Source: Planctomycetaceae bacterium
GTDB lineage: Bacteria; Planctomycetota; Planctomycetia; Pirellulales; Lacipirellulaceae
Length of the DNA: 42,124 bases
Direction of reading: 5' to 3'
Assembly: GCA_003233055.1 (NCBI GenBank)
Contig: QIKP01000030.1
Coordinates: 1 to 42,124, forward strand
Each line of letters opens with the position of its first letter. Positions within the stretch are counted from its first letter, which is position 1. The notes under the pieces were generated by a model. That model was given only the letters and a program-made list of their open reading frames with translations. It was not told the origin of the DNA and did no database searches. A program made the translations under genes and the position numbers. Positions 9,086 through 18,029 of the stretch are shown here, piece by piece.

Positions 9086-9936
9086 TCCACCGACCTTCGG
9101 AGATAATAGAACGATCTTTCCATTGATGCGATTTTTTTCTTTTTGTCAGCGAGGTCTTTTATTGACAGCACCTCGACCAAACCACGCTCCTCGACCAGCC
9201 AAACGGGACTTTCGGGGTGTTTTTTTGCAATTGTTTCTAGGTGCTTAAACACCCGATCGCTCCGATCTCGCAGCAACTCATGCGGCTTAAGCGGATAGGC
9301 TTCGAGCAAGTCTTGCGGATTATCGCGTTCTCGCAATTCTTCGCTGTTAAGGATATCGACTTCTTCGCGCCAAGCGACCTGCGTTTGTGCCGGTTCCCAA
9401 TCAGTCACGCCGTGCAGATAGGGTTCGACCGGCGGACGCCCCGGCATCTTGTCGCTAATTGTCGTTAGCGACCATGCATCGAAGAGGATATCGGTAGCGG
9501 GAAGAATAATTGGTTCGGGAGCGAAAGCCTCATGGCGAGCTTTTGCATCGAGTTTCTCTAGCGCAGCCGGGCTGGCGTCGCCGTTGAGTTCCTGGAGTAA
9601 CGTCAGCGTCTTCTCTCGCCGCTGGTCGAATTCGCTGATTTTTTCGCCGAACCCTGCCGGATGTACGACATCGATTTGCGTGCCTTTGCAATCGCCAAAG
9701 CGATTCACTCGCCCAAAACGCTGGGCCATGCTGTCGAACGTCGAGAGATCGCAAACCATGTGATCGGCCGAGATGTTGACGCCGACTTCACCGGCGCTGG
9801 TGCAGACAAGGTAGGCTGTGCCTTCGGCAGCCTTGGCTCCAGGCAAGAATCTCGCGAAAACAGTATTTTCACTGACCAGCTTGTCGCGTTCCAACCCTCG
9901 CATCGTGCCAGTTAGAGTAGCCACGTGTTCTGGCAG
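9082..9936 (-). pseudogene. cas3: cas3 fragment: second half of the helicase
   Basis: In frame with the first fragment after the amber codon. It contains ATLTGTMRGLERD, the conserved YLVCTSAGEVGVNISADH and helicase motif VI as MAQRFGRVNRFGD. A GTG at 9924 could serve as a restart but has no clear ribosome binding site. The reading ends in about 15 frameshifted residues after the A7 run and a TGA at 9082-9084. Confidence 0.8.
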
Positions 9937-10860
9937 CTATGCTTTTTTCAAAGTCTTGGTAAGCTCTTGAGCAACCGATTCGACGTGAGCAACTGTGCGA
10001 GCAAAAAGCAGAACGGACACCCCCGATTCCTGGTGTTCCAAGGCCTTGCTGACAAGTTGCTTTACGATCTCTTTGTTCTCATCCTCGATCTCGGTTAGTA
10101 CAAGTTTCTTCGTCGCCTCGATTCGTTCTTTGACCACAGAATGTTTGCGGTCATCCTCGGTCAACCTCAGTATTTTGTCCTCATGGGACCCTGTATCCGC
10201 ATCCGTCCCGTTCCGTGCCGTCGCCGACAAGGCCATCACGCGGAGCTTGGGCCAAGGCAAATCTCCCTCGGGCTGCTGCTCTTTTTGAATGGTCTCCATC
10301 AGTTCCTGAAACGCCGGTTCCAAATGTGCTTCGTCATGCACAAGCAGCGCATCTTGCCCAAGGAAGCCTGCGTGCAGCGGTTTGGATTTGAAGCCAATTC
10401 GATAGCCACTAAACAGCAGCCGGCTGCCGATCATGTCGACCGTCCCACAGATGACTGCCGGACGTGACGGATCAGCAGACCAATCTTGGTTGTCGGCAAA
10501 CTGGCCGCGTAATGTGCTGATCGCCAAAGAGCCAAGGCGTTTACGCATTTTCTTCAGCGCAGATTTTTTCTCTAGATTTCGACGAAGCTTCTCAACTTCA
10601 ACCGTCGTTTGATCCACAACCGTGCGCCGATTGACCACATACACCAACCGGCGAGGCATCTTGTCTGGGTGATTTGAAAGGGCAATCAACCAGATTGTAA
10701 TTACCGAGGTCTTGCCCAAGCCAGTCGGGATATCACAGCAGGCCGGGATATTGCCATTGGTGCCCGCAACAAACCGCAAATACAACGCCTCCTGCCACGG
10801 CATCGGCTCGAAACCGGTCAGTGCAGAAAAGGTTGCCGAGAATTTCTCCTTATCAGCCAT
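9937..10860 (-). pseudogene. cas3: cas3 fragment: first half of the helicase
   Basis: 307 codons before the amber stop. It contains the Walker A segment CDIPTGLGKTS (GLGKT at residues 47-51), the DEAH box in LLVHDEAHL (176-179) and SAT at 212-214. Alone it lacks motifs V and VI and so cannot be a working helicase. Confidence 0.85.
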
Positions 10861-10899
10861 TGAATTACTCCTGAGCCAGTGCTTGAATGGAGGGGGAGG

Positions 10900-10915
10900 T
10901 GTACACCAGTGTACA
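10900..10915. promoter_or_regulatory. Operator-like palindrome over the cas3 -10 box
   Basis: TGTACAC, two bases, GTGTACA: a perfect 7+7 inverted repeat about 40 bases before the cas3 start codon, covering the predicted -10. Such a site suits a dimeric helix-turn-helix repressor. No obvious cas-specific regulator gene lies in the locus. Confidence 0.5.
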
Positions 10916-10935
10916 TGTCGAGCAGGGGGATGCAA
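10900..10935 (-). promoter_or_regulatory. Promoter of the cas3 operon
   Basis: On the minus strand TTGCAT (10930-10935), a 16-base spacer and TACACT (10908-10913) lie about 50 bases before the cas3 start. The 11 bases CTTGCATCCCC are identical to those at the cas2 promoter, and the -35/-10 spacing is the same. The -10 is weaker than that of cas2 and lies inside the palindrome at 10900-10915. Confidence 0.5.
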
Positions 10936-11286
10936 GCTGCGCAGAAGTCCCAAAAATCAAGAACCAATTCTTATGGTTGATCTGGCGGATACCGAGCGGG
11001 AGTAGAAGAAGGTCCTTGAAAGGATCCCTTATGAGCGAGGCACAATCGACGCGGTAGAACGTGGCGAATCTACTCACCGGACGAGTTCGTTGAGTCGTCA
11101 CCGTTCACAAGTCGAAAGAGAGTGAGCCACGATCGGATGAGTAGGCGCAGATAAGCACCGATAGATTGGAGGGTCTTGAAAACGACTCGTTCCAGAGGGG
11201 GACGCCCCGACGAGGCGTAGCTCGTCGGCTAGGAGGGGCTGCGTGGGTGGGCCGGGAGTTCCGCCGAGAGGACTCCGATGAGGACA
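10936..11286. other. Intergenic region between the sigma factor gene and the cas3 promoter
   Basis: No gene found. It contains the imperfect inverted repeat AACCATAAGAATTGGTT (about 10959-10976) and, near the sigma gene end, palindromic repeat copy B (11207-11228). Both flanking genes are on the minus strand. Confidence 0.5.
11207..11228 (-). repeat. Palindromic repeat, family 1, copy B
   Basis: CCGACGAG-GCGTAG-CTCGTCGG, identical to copy A at 1685-1706 but reversed, and sharing the outer bases (CTAG on one side, GG on the other). It lies just upstream of the cas operon, so copies A and B bracket the whole CRISPR-Cas locus. Confidence 0.8.
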
Positions 11287-12951
11287 TCAGATATCGAGGG
11301 CGATTTTTTCTTCCCTGGCCGCTTGACGCAGTTTTGTTAGGGCCCGCATTTCGATTTGGCGAATACGCTCTTTGGTCACTCCCAGTTCTGCACCGACTTG
11401 TTTGAGCGTTTGCGGTTCTTGGCGATGATCGAGGCCAAACCGCCCGATGATGATCTTCTGCTCGCGGTCATCGAGCCGGCGAAGGATGCGGCCGATCTGT
11501 TGCTCGCGATGCGATTGGGCCGACTCCTCGATTCTCGGATTGGCGCGCCGTTCCTCCGTCGCCGCAAAGAGCTCATCGTGGCTCGTTCGGAACCGATCGC
11601 GCTGCTTGTATTCGCCCGGAATGGTCCTCGCGAAATTCTTCATGATCGCCCAGGTGGAGTAGGTGCTAAATTTATTTCCACGAGCAAAGTCGAATTTTTC
11701 GATCGCCCGGAGCAGCGACATATTGCCATCGCTGACCAACTCAAAGAAATTTTGGTCGGGGGAGACGTGCCGCTTGGCAATCGAGACGACGAGGCGCAGA
11801 TTCGCTCGGGCGATATCGTTCTTCGCACCGACGACTTGGTCGTACAACTCCTCGATTTGGTCCATGGTGCTCGACTTGGGATTGGCCGGGTCGAGCGAAT
11901 CGCGCAGCCGCGACGCCTTGAACTTGAGGTAGTTGTACTTGCGGAAGAGGTGGGCTTCTTGCTCGCGCGTCAGCAGCGGCATCTCGTAAAGCGCGGCCAG
12001 GTAGGGAGGCAGCCCGCTCGGTGCTTTCGCTCGGCGAGTCAATTTTTCCGCTTCCGGCATCGGGCCAAGGCAAGCGTTATCGGCACCCTTGCGGCTGAAG
12101 CGAGGGTTCGGCATGAAGTCGATGGGCAGGTCCATGATCTGGGCGCAGCGGACTTCGTTAATCACCCGATAGATGGTTGTCTTGGTCCGTCCGTACTGCT
12201 TCATCAGCCGATCGGTCGACATCCCGCGCTGGTGCTGTTGGTAGAGCCGCTGGCGCTGGGCCTCGGTGAGAGGTGTTTTAGAACCGGGGAAAATCGCCAA
12301 TTGAGGATGGTCTTTGTCGAACTGCCGGATGGTCGAACGAATGGTCTCCACGCTTCGCCCCGACCGTTCGGCCAAGCGTCGCGAAATTTCGGACTGACAT
12401 GCGCCGCCACTCGCCAATCGTCGAGCGCGGTCGATGATGTCGTTCCGCTGCTCGTCGTTGAGTTGACTAAATCGGGCCCCACGAGCTACCCGTTGGCCGT
12501 TTTTCTTGACGAATCGGTCGACACTGCTCCGAAGAAACCCAACTCGCTTGCGCCCGTCAAAGACGAAACGCCGGCTGACGAGCCCAACTTCCCGCCAACG
12601 AGAAATGGTCTTGGTCGAGACGTTAAATTGTCGGGCAAGCTGATCGACGGTAAGGACTTGCTCGCCCACGGTCTCGGCATCGAGATCGATGGAATCCGAA
12701 AGGTCTTCGACAAACAGTCGCAAATCGTGAAGCAGGTCGGTGCCTTGAAGCGTCTCTCCGGCGTCGGTTTCGGGCCGATAGCCGGTCACACGAAAGCAGA
12801 CGTACTCGTAGGTGTAGGTTTGCTCGGCGCGGACCCCTTCGATCAATCGTTCGGCAGCCTCGATCTGTTCAATACGTTTATCGCGAGGCGCGTACCGCAC
12901 CTGCTGATCGCGCAGGCGACGGAGGGCGTCGGTGTGATAAGGGGTAGGCAT
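11287..12951 (-). CDS. Sigma-70 family RNA polymerase factor with N-terminal helix-turn-helix domains
   Basis: A 554-residue protein from the ATG at 12951 (AAGGAG about ten bases upstream). The last 240 residues are a sigma-70 factor: a region 1.2-like YLAALYEMPLLTREQEAHLF, region 2 (ANLRLVVSIAKRHVSP, then GNKFSTYSTWAIMKNFAR) and region 4 (ELGVTKERIRQIEMRALTKL). Before this are three apparent DNA-binding modules: a MerR-like one at about 99-150 (VDQLARQFNVSTKTISRWRE, then a wing), a second at about 165-215 and a third at about 230-270 (STDRLMKQYGRTKTTIYRVI). This layout suggests a planctomycete alternative sigma factor that could recognise extra promoter DNA; its regulon cannot be read from sequence. 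It is 426 bases upstream of cas3 on the same strand. A link to the cas promoters is possible but not shown. Confidence 0.9.
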   Translation of the reverse strand: MPTPYHTDALRRLRDQQVRYAPRDKRIEQIEAAERLIEGVRAEQTYTYEYVCFRVTGYRPETDAGETLQGTDLLHDLRLFVEDLSDSIDLDAETVGEQVLTVDQLARQFNVSTKTISRWREVGLVSRRFVFDGRKRVGFLRSSVDRFVKKNGQRVARGARFSQLNDEQRNDIIDRARRLASGGACQSEISRRLAERSGRSVETIRSTIRQFDKDHPQLAIFPGSKTPLTEAQRQRLYQQHQRGMSTDRLMKQYGRTKTTIYRVINEVRCAQIMDLPIDFMPNPRFSRKGADNACLGPMPEAEKLTRRAKAPSGLPPYLAALYEMPLLTREQEAHLFRKYNYLKFKASRLRDSLDPANPKSSTMDQIEELYDQVVGAKNDIARANLRLVVSIAKRHVSPDQNFFELVSDGNMSLLRAIEKFDFARGNKFSTYSTWAIMKNFARTIPGEYKQRDRFRTSHDELFAATEERRANPRIEESAQSHREQQIGRILRRLDDREQKIIIGRFGLDHRQEPQTLKQVGAELGVTKERIRQIEMRALTKLRQAAREEKIALDI

Positions 12952-13496
12952 GAGGGGCTCTCTCCTTGCTGATTGGACGATTTGCCTCTGTGGGCCTGTA
13001 CGTGTGGGCCCGTGCGCTCCATGCGGTCGGGTGCGTTGCGGGGGTTCTTGGTCGCTCGCCGTAGGGTTGTTGGATTCCTCAGGTCGTCTGTTAAAAGGAG
13101 ATTCGTGGGACGGGGGCCAATCTTGGTCCTGCCGATCGCTAGGCGTCGCTCCCGAGGGGGTCAAGGGCGGCGTGCTGGCATCGGCGAGTACCTGTTGTAC
13201 GCATTAAGATGGAATTGGGTCGATACAAAGTTCGCGCTGCTCCCTGATTTTCTTCCTAAAGCAGTCTTTCAGTCGCCATGGATATCTTCTCAACTTGTTT
13301 TATATCCACGGGTTAGGGATGTTTATCCAGGTTAAAAAAATGGCCCAGAAGGAGAGTGCTCCCAGGCTTCCCATTGTAACTAAACCTCCAATTCTTGAGG
13401 TGCCGCTTGCGTGCTGAATTTTCTTCCGGCTGTTGGTCGATGTACCCGACAGATGGGCGACTCTTCCCTTCCTCCTTACCGCAAAGGCGATTCGCC
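12952..13496. other. Divergent intergenic region
   Basis: It separates the minus-strand sigma gene from a plus-strand secreted protein and must hold both promoters. I see no conserved gene in it. Open frames extend the sigma gene upstream (to 13164) and the secreted protein upstream (to 13395), but these extensions have low-complexity composition and better starts exist downstream. Confidence 0.5.
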
Positions 13497-14912
13497 ATGC
13501 TTCGACTCCTCATGCTGGCCACGATGCCCCTGCTCCTCTCGGCCCTGTTCCTCTCAGCCCTGGCCTCTGGAGGCGAGGCTCCGCTAGCGGACGACTCGGT
13601 CGACCTTTCCTCACGATCGGAAGTTGGTCGGGCACGAGCGGTGTCGGTTCACCTGAAAGTGGGGGGGCATCTGCAGACCTCGCCTCCACCGACGGATCGC
13701 TTAGCGCCCCCTCCCCCACTCGACACGCCGGTAGCCGTGGATGCCGACCTGCAATACACGGAAGTTTTCCTTCGCGAGAACGCCAGCGCGCGGTTCTACG
13801 ATCAAGTCAAAGCGACCGTCCAGGTGGGCAGTGCAACGACCCTGCCGACATTACGCGAAGATCGCCGGCTCGTCGTTGTCCAGGTCAATCGCCAGGGGAA
13901 AAGGCTCCGAGCGGTGGAAGGTTTGCTCCATCGCCAAGAATTCGAGACACTCGATCTCCTGGCAGACAGCTTGGCCATCGACGCGCTCCTCCCCGACCAG
14001 CCCGTTGCGCCAGGATCGTCTTGGGAACATGATGCCGCCACGATGCTCGGCTTCGTCGGCCTCGAATCGATCGACGTTTGCGAAGTGCGCAGTTTGCTCG
14101 TCGAAACGAATGAGCAGTTCGCTCGGTGCCGAATGACGGGAGTGGTGCATGGTAGGGCGCATGGTGCGACCTTGGAGCTCGAGATCGACGCAAACTATCT
14201 CGTCGACCACCAGCGAGGGGGAGTGACGCAGATGAGCTTGGCGGTCAGGGAGAATCGCGAGTCGGGTCCCGCGCGTCCCGGATTTAAGGGAGTTGTCAAT
14301 TTGGAGTACAAGGCAACGCCGGTGGAGGGATCGGCCTCTTTCACGGAGGCGATGCTTAAGAAAGCTTCCAGGCACCCGTTGTTGAAAACACCGCTTGTCG
14401 AAACAGAAAACTTCGCACTCGGGTTTGCCGCTACCCATGATCTTGCATGGTACGCGACCGGGAGCCATGGCCATTCGATGACGCTTCGCCGCGTGGAAGA
14501 CGAGGGGCTGGTCGCGCATGGAAACCTTCTTCGATTGCCGGCGAAGAGGCTCGATCCTAAACAGGCGCTCGCCGACTTTCGAGCCGACACCGCACGAATG
14601 ATTGGCGATGCGATGACCCATCTGATTTCAGAAGAACAGTGGACGAATACTCACGGTTGCCGAGTCATGGCGATCGTGGCCGAAGGCGAAGTGGCGGGCG
14701 TGCCGATCGAATGGCATACGTTCCTGGTCGCCCCTCCCGAGGGTGCTGCGGTGACGCATCGTTTGGCGCTGACCTTCACGGTAGAGAAGTCCGAGTCGGG
14801 CCGGCTGGCGAGGCACGATCGCCAGTTCGTCGACCGGATCGAATTGATTCGCACCTCTGCTGACCGGAAGACGGCAGGAAGATCGCTAAGTGGTGAGAAG
14901 TTAGTCCACTAG
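13497..14912 (+). CDS. Secreted hypothetical protein
   Basis: 471 residues starting MLRLLMLATMPLLLSALFLS, a clear signal peptide, followed by ALASGGEA as a likely cleavage region, so the protein is exported. After a proline-rich linker (about residues 55-80) comes a beta-rich body with segments such as EVFLRENASARFYDQVKA and PVAPGSSWEHDAATMLGFVG. I do not recognise a characterised family; the pattern resembles planctomycete-specific secreted proteins. I chose the ATG at 13497 because the signal peptide begins there. An upstream ATG at 13395 would bury it. The gene is followed by the DUF2237 gene on the same strand after 59 bases. Confidence 0.8.
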   Translation: MLRLLMLATMPLLLSALFLSALASGGEAPLADDSVDLSSRSEVGRARAVSVHLKVGGHLQTSPPPTDRLAPPPPLDTPVAVDADLQYTEVFLRENASARFYDQVKATVQVGSATTLPTLREDRRLVVVQVNRQGKRLRAVEGLLHRQEFETLDLLADSLAIDALLPDQPVAPGSSWEHDAATMLGFVGLESIDVCEVRSLLVETNEQFARCRMTGVVHGRAHGATLELEIDANYLVDHQRGGVTQMSLAVRENRESGPARPGFKGVVNLEYKATPVEGSASFTEAMLKKASRHPLLKTPLVETENFALGFAATHDLAWYATGSHGHSMTLRRVEDEGLVAHGNLLRLPAKRLDPKQALADFRADTARMIGDAMTHLISEEQWTNTHGCRVMAIVAEGEVAGVPIEWHTFLVAPPEGAAVTHRLALTFTVEKSESGRLARHDRQFVDRIELIRTSADRKTAGRSLSGEKLVH

Positions 14913-14971
14913 CATCGGTGTCGGGCGACGTTTGGCCAGAGTCTCTCTCACTCCTACGGTCTTTGAATTTC

Positions 14972-15340
14972 ATGGCAACTGGAAAAAATGTGTTTGGCGA
15001 GGCGCTCGCGCCTTGCTGCACGGATCCCATCGCCGGTTTCTATCGCGATGGCTATTGTCGGACCGGTGGCGACGACGAAGGGATTCACGTCGTCTGCGCG
15101 GAAATGACCCCCGAGTTCTTGGATTTCAGCAAGTCTCGGGGGAACGATCTTTCCACGCCCATGCCGCAGTTCGGTTTCGATGGTTTGCGACCAGGCGACC
15201 GCTGGTGCCTGTGCGCGGCGCGTTGGAAAGAAGCGTACGACGCCGGTTACGCGCCACCGGTGGTGCTCCAGGCGTGCCACATCTCGTCGCTGGAATTCGC
15301 GACGCTGGAAGAACTGAGCGAGTACGCCACCGAAATCTAA
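14972..15340 (+). CDS. DUF2237 family protein
   Basis: 122 residues that match DUF2237 along the whole length: KNVFGEALAPCCTDPIAGFY, GDDEGIHVVCAEMT, SRGNDLSTPMPQFGF, GDRWCLCAARWKEAYDAG and ACHISSLEFA. The family is small, cytosolic and of unknown function. Its conserved cysteines (the CC pair, CLC and ACH) hint at metal binding, which is inference. The start is the ATG at 14972, where family similarity begins; the longer frame from 14918 adds unrelated residues. It is convergent with metG. Confidence 0.9.
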   Translation: MATGKNVFGEALAPCCTDPIAGFYRDGYCRTGGDDEGIHVVCAEMTPEFLDFSKSRGNDLSTPMPQFGFDGLRPGDRWCLCAARWKEAYDAGYAPPVVLQACHISSLEFATLEELSEYATEI

Positions 15341-15417
15341 CGGACGATCGATTCGGCAGGTACCTTCCGCACCTCCACAGGGCCATCGGTCCATTCCAGG
15401 AGACGAAAGGTAGCGAG

Positions 15418-17490
15418 TTAATGCACTCGCTGCCCGACTTTGGCCCCTTCGTCGGGCGAAAGCACAAAAATCTCTTCGCCCCCCGGTCCGCTGGCAACGA
15501 CCATCCCTTCGCTAACTCCGAACTTCATTTTACGCGGCGCGAGATTGGCGACGCAAACGACCTGACGGCCGACGAGCTTTTCGGGATCGTAGGCTGCCTT
15601 AATGCCGGCAAAGACTTGCTTGTAAACCCCTCCGCCAAGCGATAGTTTGAGTCGCAGCAACTTGCGGGCGTCGGGGACCTGCTCCGCTTCGACGATGCGA
15701 GCGACGCGGAGGTCGACCTTCATGAAATCGTCGAACGTGCATTCGTCGGCGAGCGGTTCCGCTTCGAGCGAGTCGCCCGGGTCGTTCCATTTGTCAACGA
15801 ACTCTTGGGACTTCGACTCTTGGGACTCGGAGGCTGCTGCAGCGCCCTCGCCCGTTTCTTCTTTGCTGTCTTCGATCATTGCGTTTACCTTTTTTGGTTC
15901 GACTCGTTGGAGCATGTGCTTGAATTGGTTCACAGGTGTGCCGACGAGTGGGGTTTGGGCTTGTGACCAGCGGGTGATTGGTTCGCCGAGCAGTTGGCCC
16001 GTCTGCTTGGCCAGTTGGGGAAGCACCGGAGTGAGATAGATCGCCAGTTGGCGAAACAGGTTGAGGGCCACCGTGCAGACATCCTGTAGCCGCTCGGCTT
16101 GCGCCTCGTCTTTGCGAAGCTCCCATGGCTTTGCTTCTTCGACGTAAGGGTTCGCTCGGTCGGCGAGCGCCATGATCAGCCGCATCGCTCGGCTGTAGTC
16201 GCAAGCTTCGTAAGCGGCGGCGATTTCTTCCCCCGCTTCCGCAGCTTGCTGAAAGAGCCCGCCATCGTCAGGATACTCGGCCGACAGCCCTGTCTTTCGC
16301 ACAAATTTGGCGCTGCGGCTGGCGAGGTTCACCACTTTGCCGACCAAATCGGTATTGACCTTGGTGATGAACTCTTCGAGCGAGAGATCGATGTCGTCGA
16401 TCTTGCTGGAGAGTTTCGAGGCATAAAAGTATCGTAGGTAGGCAGGGTCGAGATGATCGAGGTAACTCCGTGCGCGGACGAACGTTCCCTTGCTCTTGCT
16501 CATTTTCTCGCCATCGACGGTCAGGAATCCGTGGATGTGTACTTTGGTCGGCAGTGAATAGCCGGCCACCTTGAGCATGCCGGGCCAAAAGAGCGTGTGG
16601 AAGTAGGTGATGTCTTTGCCGATGAAATGATGGACCTCGCAGTCGGTCGACCGCCACCAATCGTCGAATTTCTCGCCCGTCCGGTCGCACCACTGCTGGG
16701 TGCTGGCCATGTAGCCGATCGGCGCGTCGAACCAGACGTACCAGTAGTTGCCGGGATAGTCGGGGATTTCAAAACCAAAGTAAGGCGACGGTCGGCTGAT
16801 GTCCCAATCTCGCAGCGCGTCGCCGAGAAAATGCCCTTTCAGGTAGTTGGCAATCTCCGGCTGCAAAGCGCCGGATTTTTGAGTCCATTCTTCGAGAAAG
16901 GAGTGCAACTGCTCCAACTCGATAAACAAGTGAAGTGCGGAGCCTTCCTCCGGCGTCGCACCACTCAGCGTGCTCTTGGGATCGATCAGGTCGACAGGAG
17001 AGTAGGTGGTGCCACAACTGCTGCAGTTATCGCCCGGCTGGTCGGGAGCATCGCACTTCGGGCAGGTTCCCCGCACGAATCGATCGGCCAGGAATATCCC
17101 CTCTTCGGGATCGTAGAGCTGCGAGACCTGCTTTTCCTTGACAAGCCCCTTGTCGCGGAGCGACGTCCAGATTTTCGCACAAATCTCGCGATTCTCAGGA
17201 CTGTTGGTGCTCCCGTAGTTGTCGAACTCGATCCCAAAGTCGGCAAAGTCCTGCTCGTGCTCCTGTTGCACCTGGGCGATGAGATCTTCCTCGCTGCGAC
17301 CTTCCTGCCGAGCCCGGAGCATGATCGCGGTGCCATGGGTGTCGTCGGCACAAAAGTAACGGCAGTCGTTGCCCATCAGCTTCTGGAAGCGGACCCAGAT
17401 GTCGGTCTGCAGGTACTCGACGAGGTGCCCAAGGTGGATCGGCCCGTTGGCGTAGGGCAGTGCAGCGGTAACGAGCAGTCGGCGGGGCAT
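15418..17490 (-). CDS. metG: Methionyl-tRNA synthetase
   Basis: A 690-residue cytosolic enzyme that charges tRNA-Met. The class I signature HIGH appears as [12 protein letters not shown] close to the N-terminus and KMSKS as [13 protein letters not shown] zinc knuckle with four cysteines ([18 protein letters not shown]) lies between them. The C-terminus carries the EMAP-like tRNA-binding domain ([20 protein letters not shown] to the end), joined by an acidic, serine- and glutamate-rich linker, so this is the long dimeric form. I take the ATG at 17490, directly before [14 protein letters not shown]; the upstream ATG at 17568 adds 26 unconserved residues. Neither has a strong ribosome binding site. 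The gene is intact. Confidence 0.97.
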   Translation of the reverse strand: MPRRLLVTAALPYANGPIHLGHLVEYLQTDIWVRFQKLMGNDCRYFCADDTHGTAIMLRARQEGRSEEDLIAQVQQEHEQDFADFGIEFDNYGSTNSPENREICAKIWTSLRDKGLVKEKQVSQLYDPEEGIFLADRFVRGTCPKCDAPDQPGDNCSSCGTTYSPVDLIDPKSTLSGATPEEGSALHLFIELEQLHSFLEEWTQKSGALQPEIANYLKGHFLGDALRDWDISRPSPYFGFEIPDYPGNYWYVWFDAPIGYMASTQQWCDRTGEKFDDWWRSTDCEVHHFIGKDITYFHTLFWPGMLKVAGYSLPTKVHIHGFLTVDGEKMSKSKGTFVRARSYLDHLDPAYLRYFYASKLSSKIDDIDLSLEEFITKVNTDLVGKVVNLASRSAKFVRKTGLSAEYPDDGGLFQQAAEAGEEIAAAYEACDYSRAMRLIMALADRANPYVEEAKPWELRKDEAQAERLQDVCTVALNLFRQLAIYLTPVLPQLAKQTGQLLGEPITRWSQAQTPLVGTPVNQFKHMLQRVEPKKVNAMIEDSKEETGEGAAAASESQESKSQEFVDKWNDPGDSLEAEPLADECTFDDFMKVDLRVARIVEAEQVPDARKLLRLKLSLGGGVYKQVFAGIKAAYDPEKLVGRQVVCVANLAPRKMKFGVSEGMVVASGPGGEEIFVLSPDEGAKVGQRVH

Positions 17491-17598
17491 CAAATGGGGC
17501 TCGGGTTGAAGGGCTGGGCTGGAGGTCTGGTGGCGGAAAACAACGCTAGCGACGCTGATTGTAGCCAACCAATAGCCGCCCAGCTACGCCTTGCCCGG

Positions 17599-17619
17599 CC
17601 GACGAGGCGTAGCTCGCGG
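17599..17619 (-). repeat. Palindromic repeat, family 1, copy C (imperfect)
   Basis: CCGACGAG-GCGTAG-CTCGCGG: the second arm has lost one T compared with the other copies. The nearby CAGCTACGCC at 17581 suggests that a second, more decayed copy lies next to it. Confidence 0.65.
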
Positions 17620-17660
17620 CTAGCGTCGGTCGGGGCGTGAGGTGTCCTGCTGGCGTCCCT

Positions 17661-17690
17661 CGCTGCTAGCACGTCGTTTTGCTAGCAGCG
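17661..17690. repeat. Hairpin with 11-bp stem
   Basis: CGCTGCTAGCA, an 8-base loop, and TGCTAGCAGCG. Stable, but without a T-run on either side, so it is not a typical terminator. It lies about 170 bases upstream of the metG start. Confidence 0.6.
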
Positions 17691-18029
17691 GAAAGAGGAA
17701 GCTGCTCTTGTCACATCGACTCCAGTTGTAGAGAGTGGCGGACCGACCGGCGGCGTGGGCCTCCCTGGCTCCCAACGAAAAACCGGTCACCCATCCGTAG
17801 CCTGACGGCGAGCGAACGGGCAACACAGGAGGTGTTGCCCAGGTTTCTTGCCAACCCACCGGGCGAACGATTCGCTGGCGACAGGGAAGCGCCGAGCGAA
17901 GAGGCGAGCCGCCCAACGCGGTGCTGCCTTTCTCGCCTCGCGACTCCTTGCCCGTTAGTTTGGCGCTCGCGCGGAGAAGAGCAGGTTGCCGATGCCCAAT
18001 GCTCACCCCCGGATCCATGGAGGGAACCG

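Larger units (their letters stand above)
8213..10860 (-). pseudogene. cas3: cas3 (helicase-HD nuclease, type I-G), disrupted by a stop codon and a frameshift
   Basis: The whole gene would encode one Cas3 of about 880 residues with the helicase first and the HD nuclease at the C-terminus, the arrangement known for type I-U/I-G. The ATG at 10860 has a good ribosome binding site (AGGAG, eight bases upstream). Two lesions split it. First, codon 308 is TAG (9937-9939) inside otherwise continuous helicase sequence, with TKTLKKA before it and LPEHVATLTGTMRGLERD after it; CAG to TAG is the simplest cause. Second, an A7 run at about 9130 puts the helicase end out of frame. One more A would restore NRINGKIVLLSPKVGGLSNG, a typical helicase-to-HD junction. 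Both the DNA translocation and the nuclease activity would be lost or sharply reduced. Confidence 0.9.
17491..18029. other. Divergent intergenic region with palindromes
   Basis: It lies between metG (minus) and the thioredoxin-protease gene (plus). It contains a decayed copy of repeat family 1 (17599-17619) and a strong hairpin (17661-17690). An open frame extends the downstream gene upstream to 17679, but it is arginine-rich and crosses these palindromes, so I regard it as non-coding. Confidence 0.55.

Noticed and set aside
11356..12972. 538-codon open frame on the plus strand opposite the sigma factor gene
   Set aside because: It is fully antisense to a gene with clear sigma-70 domains; its translation shows no domain and it arises from GC-rich codon use on the other strand.
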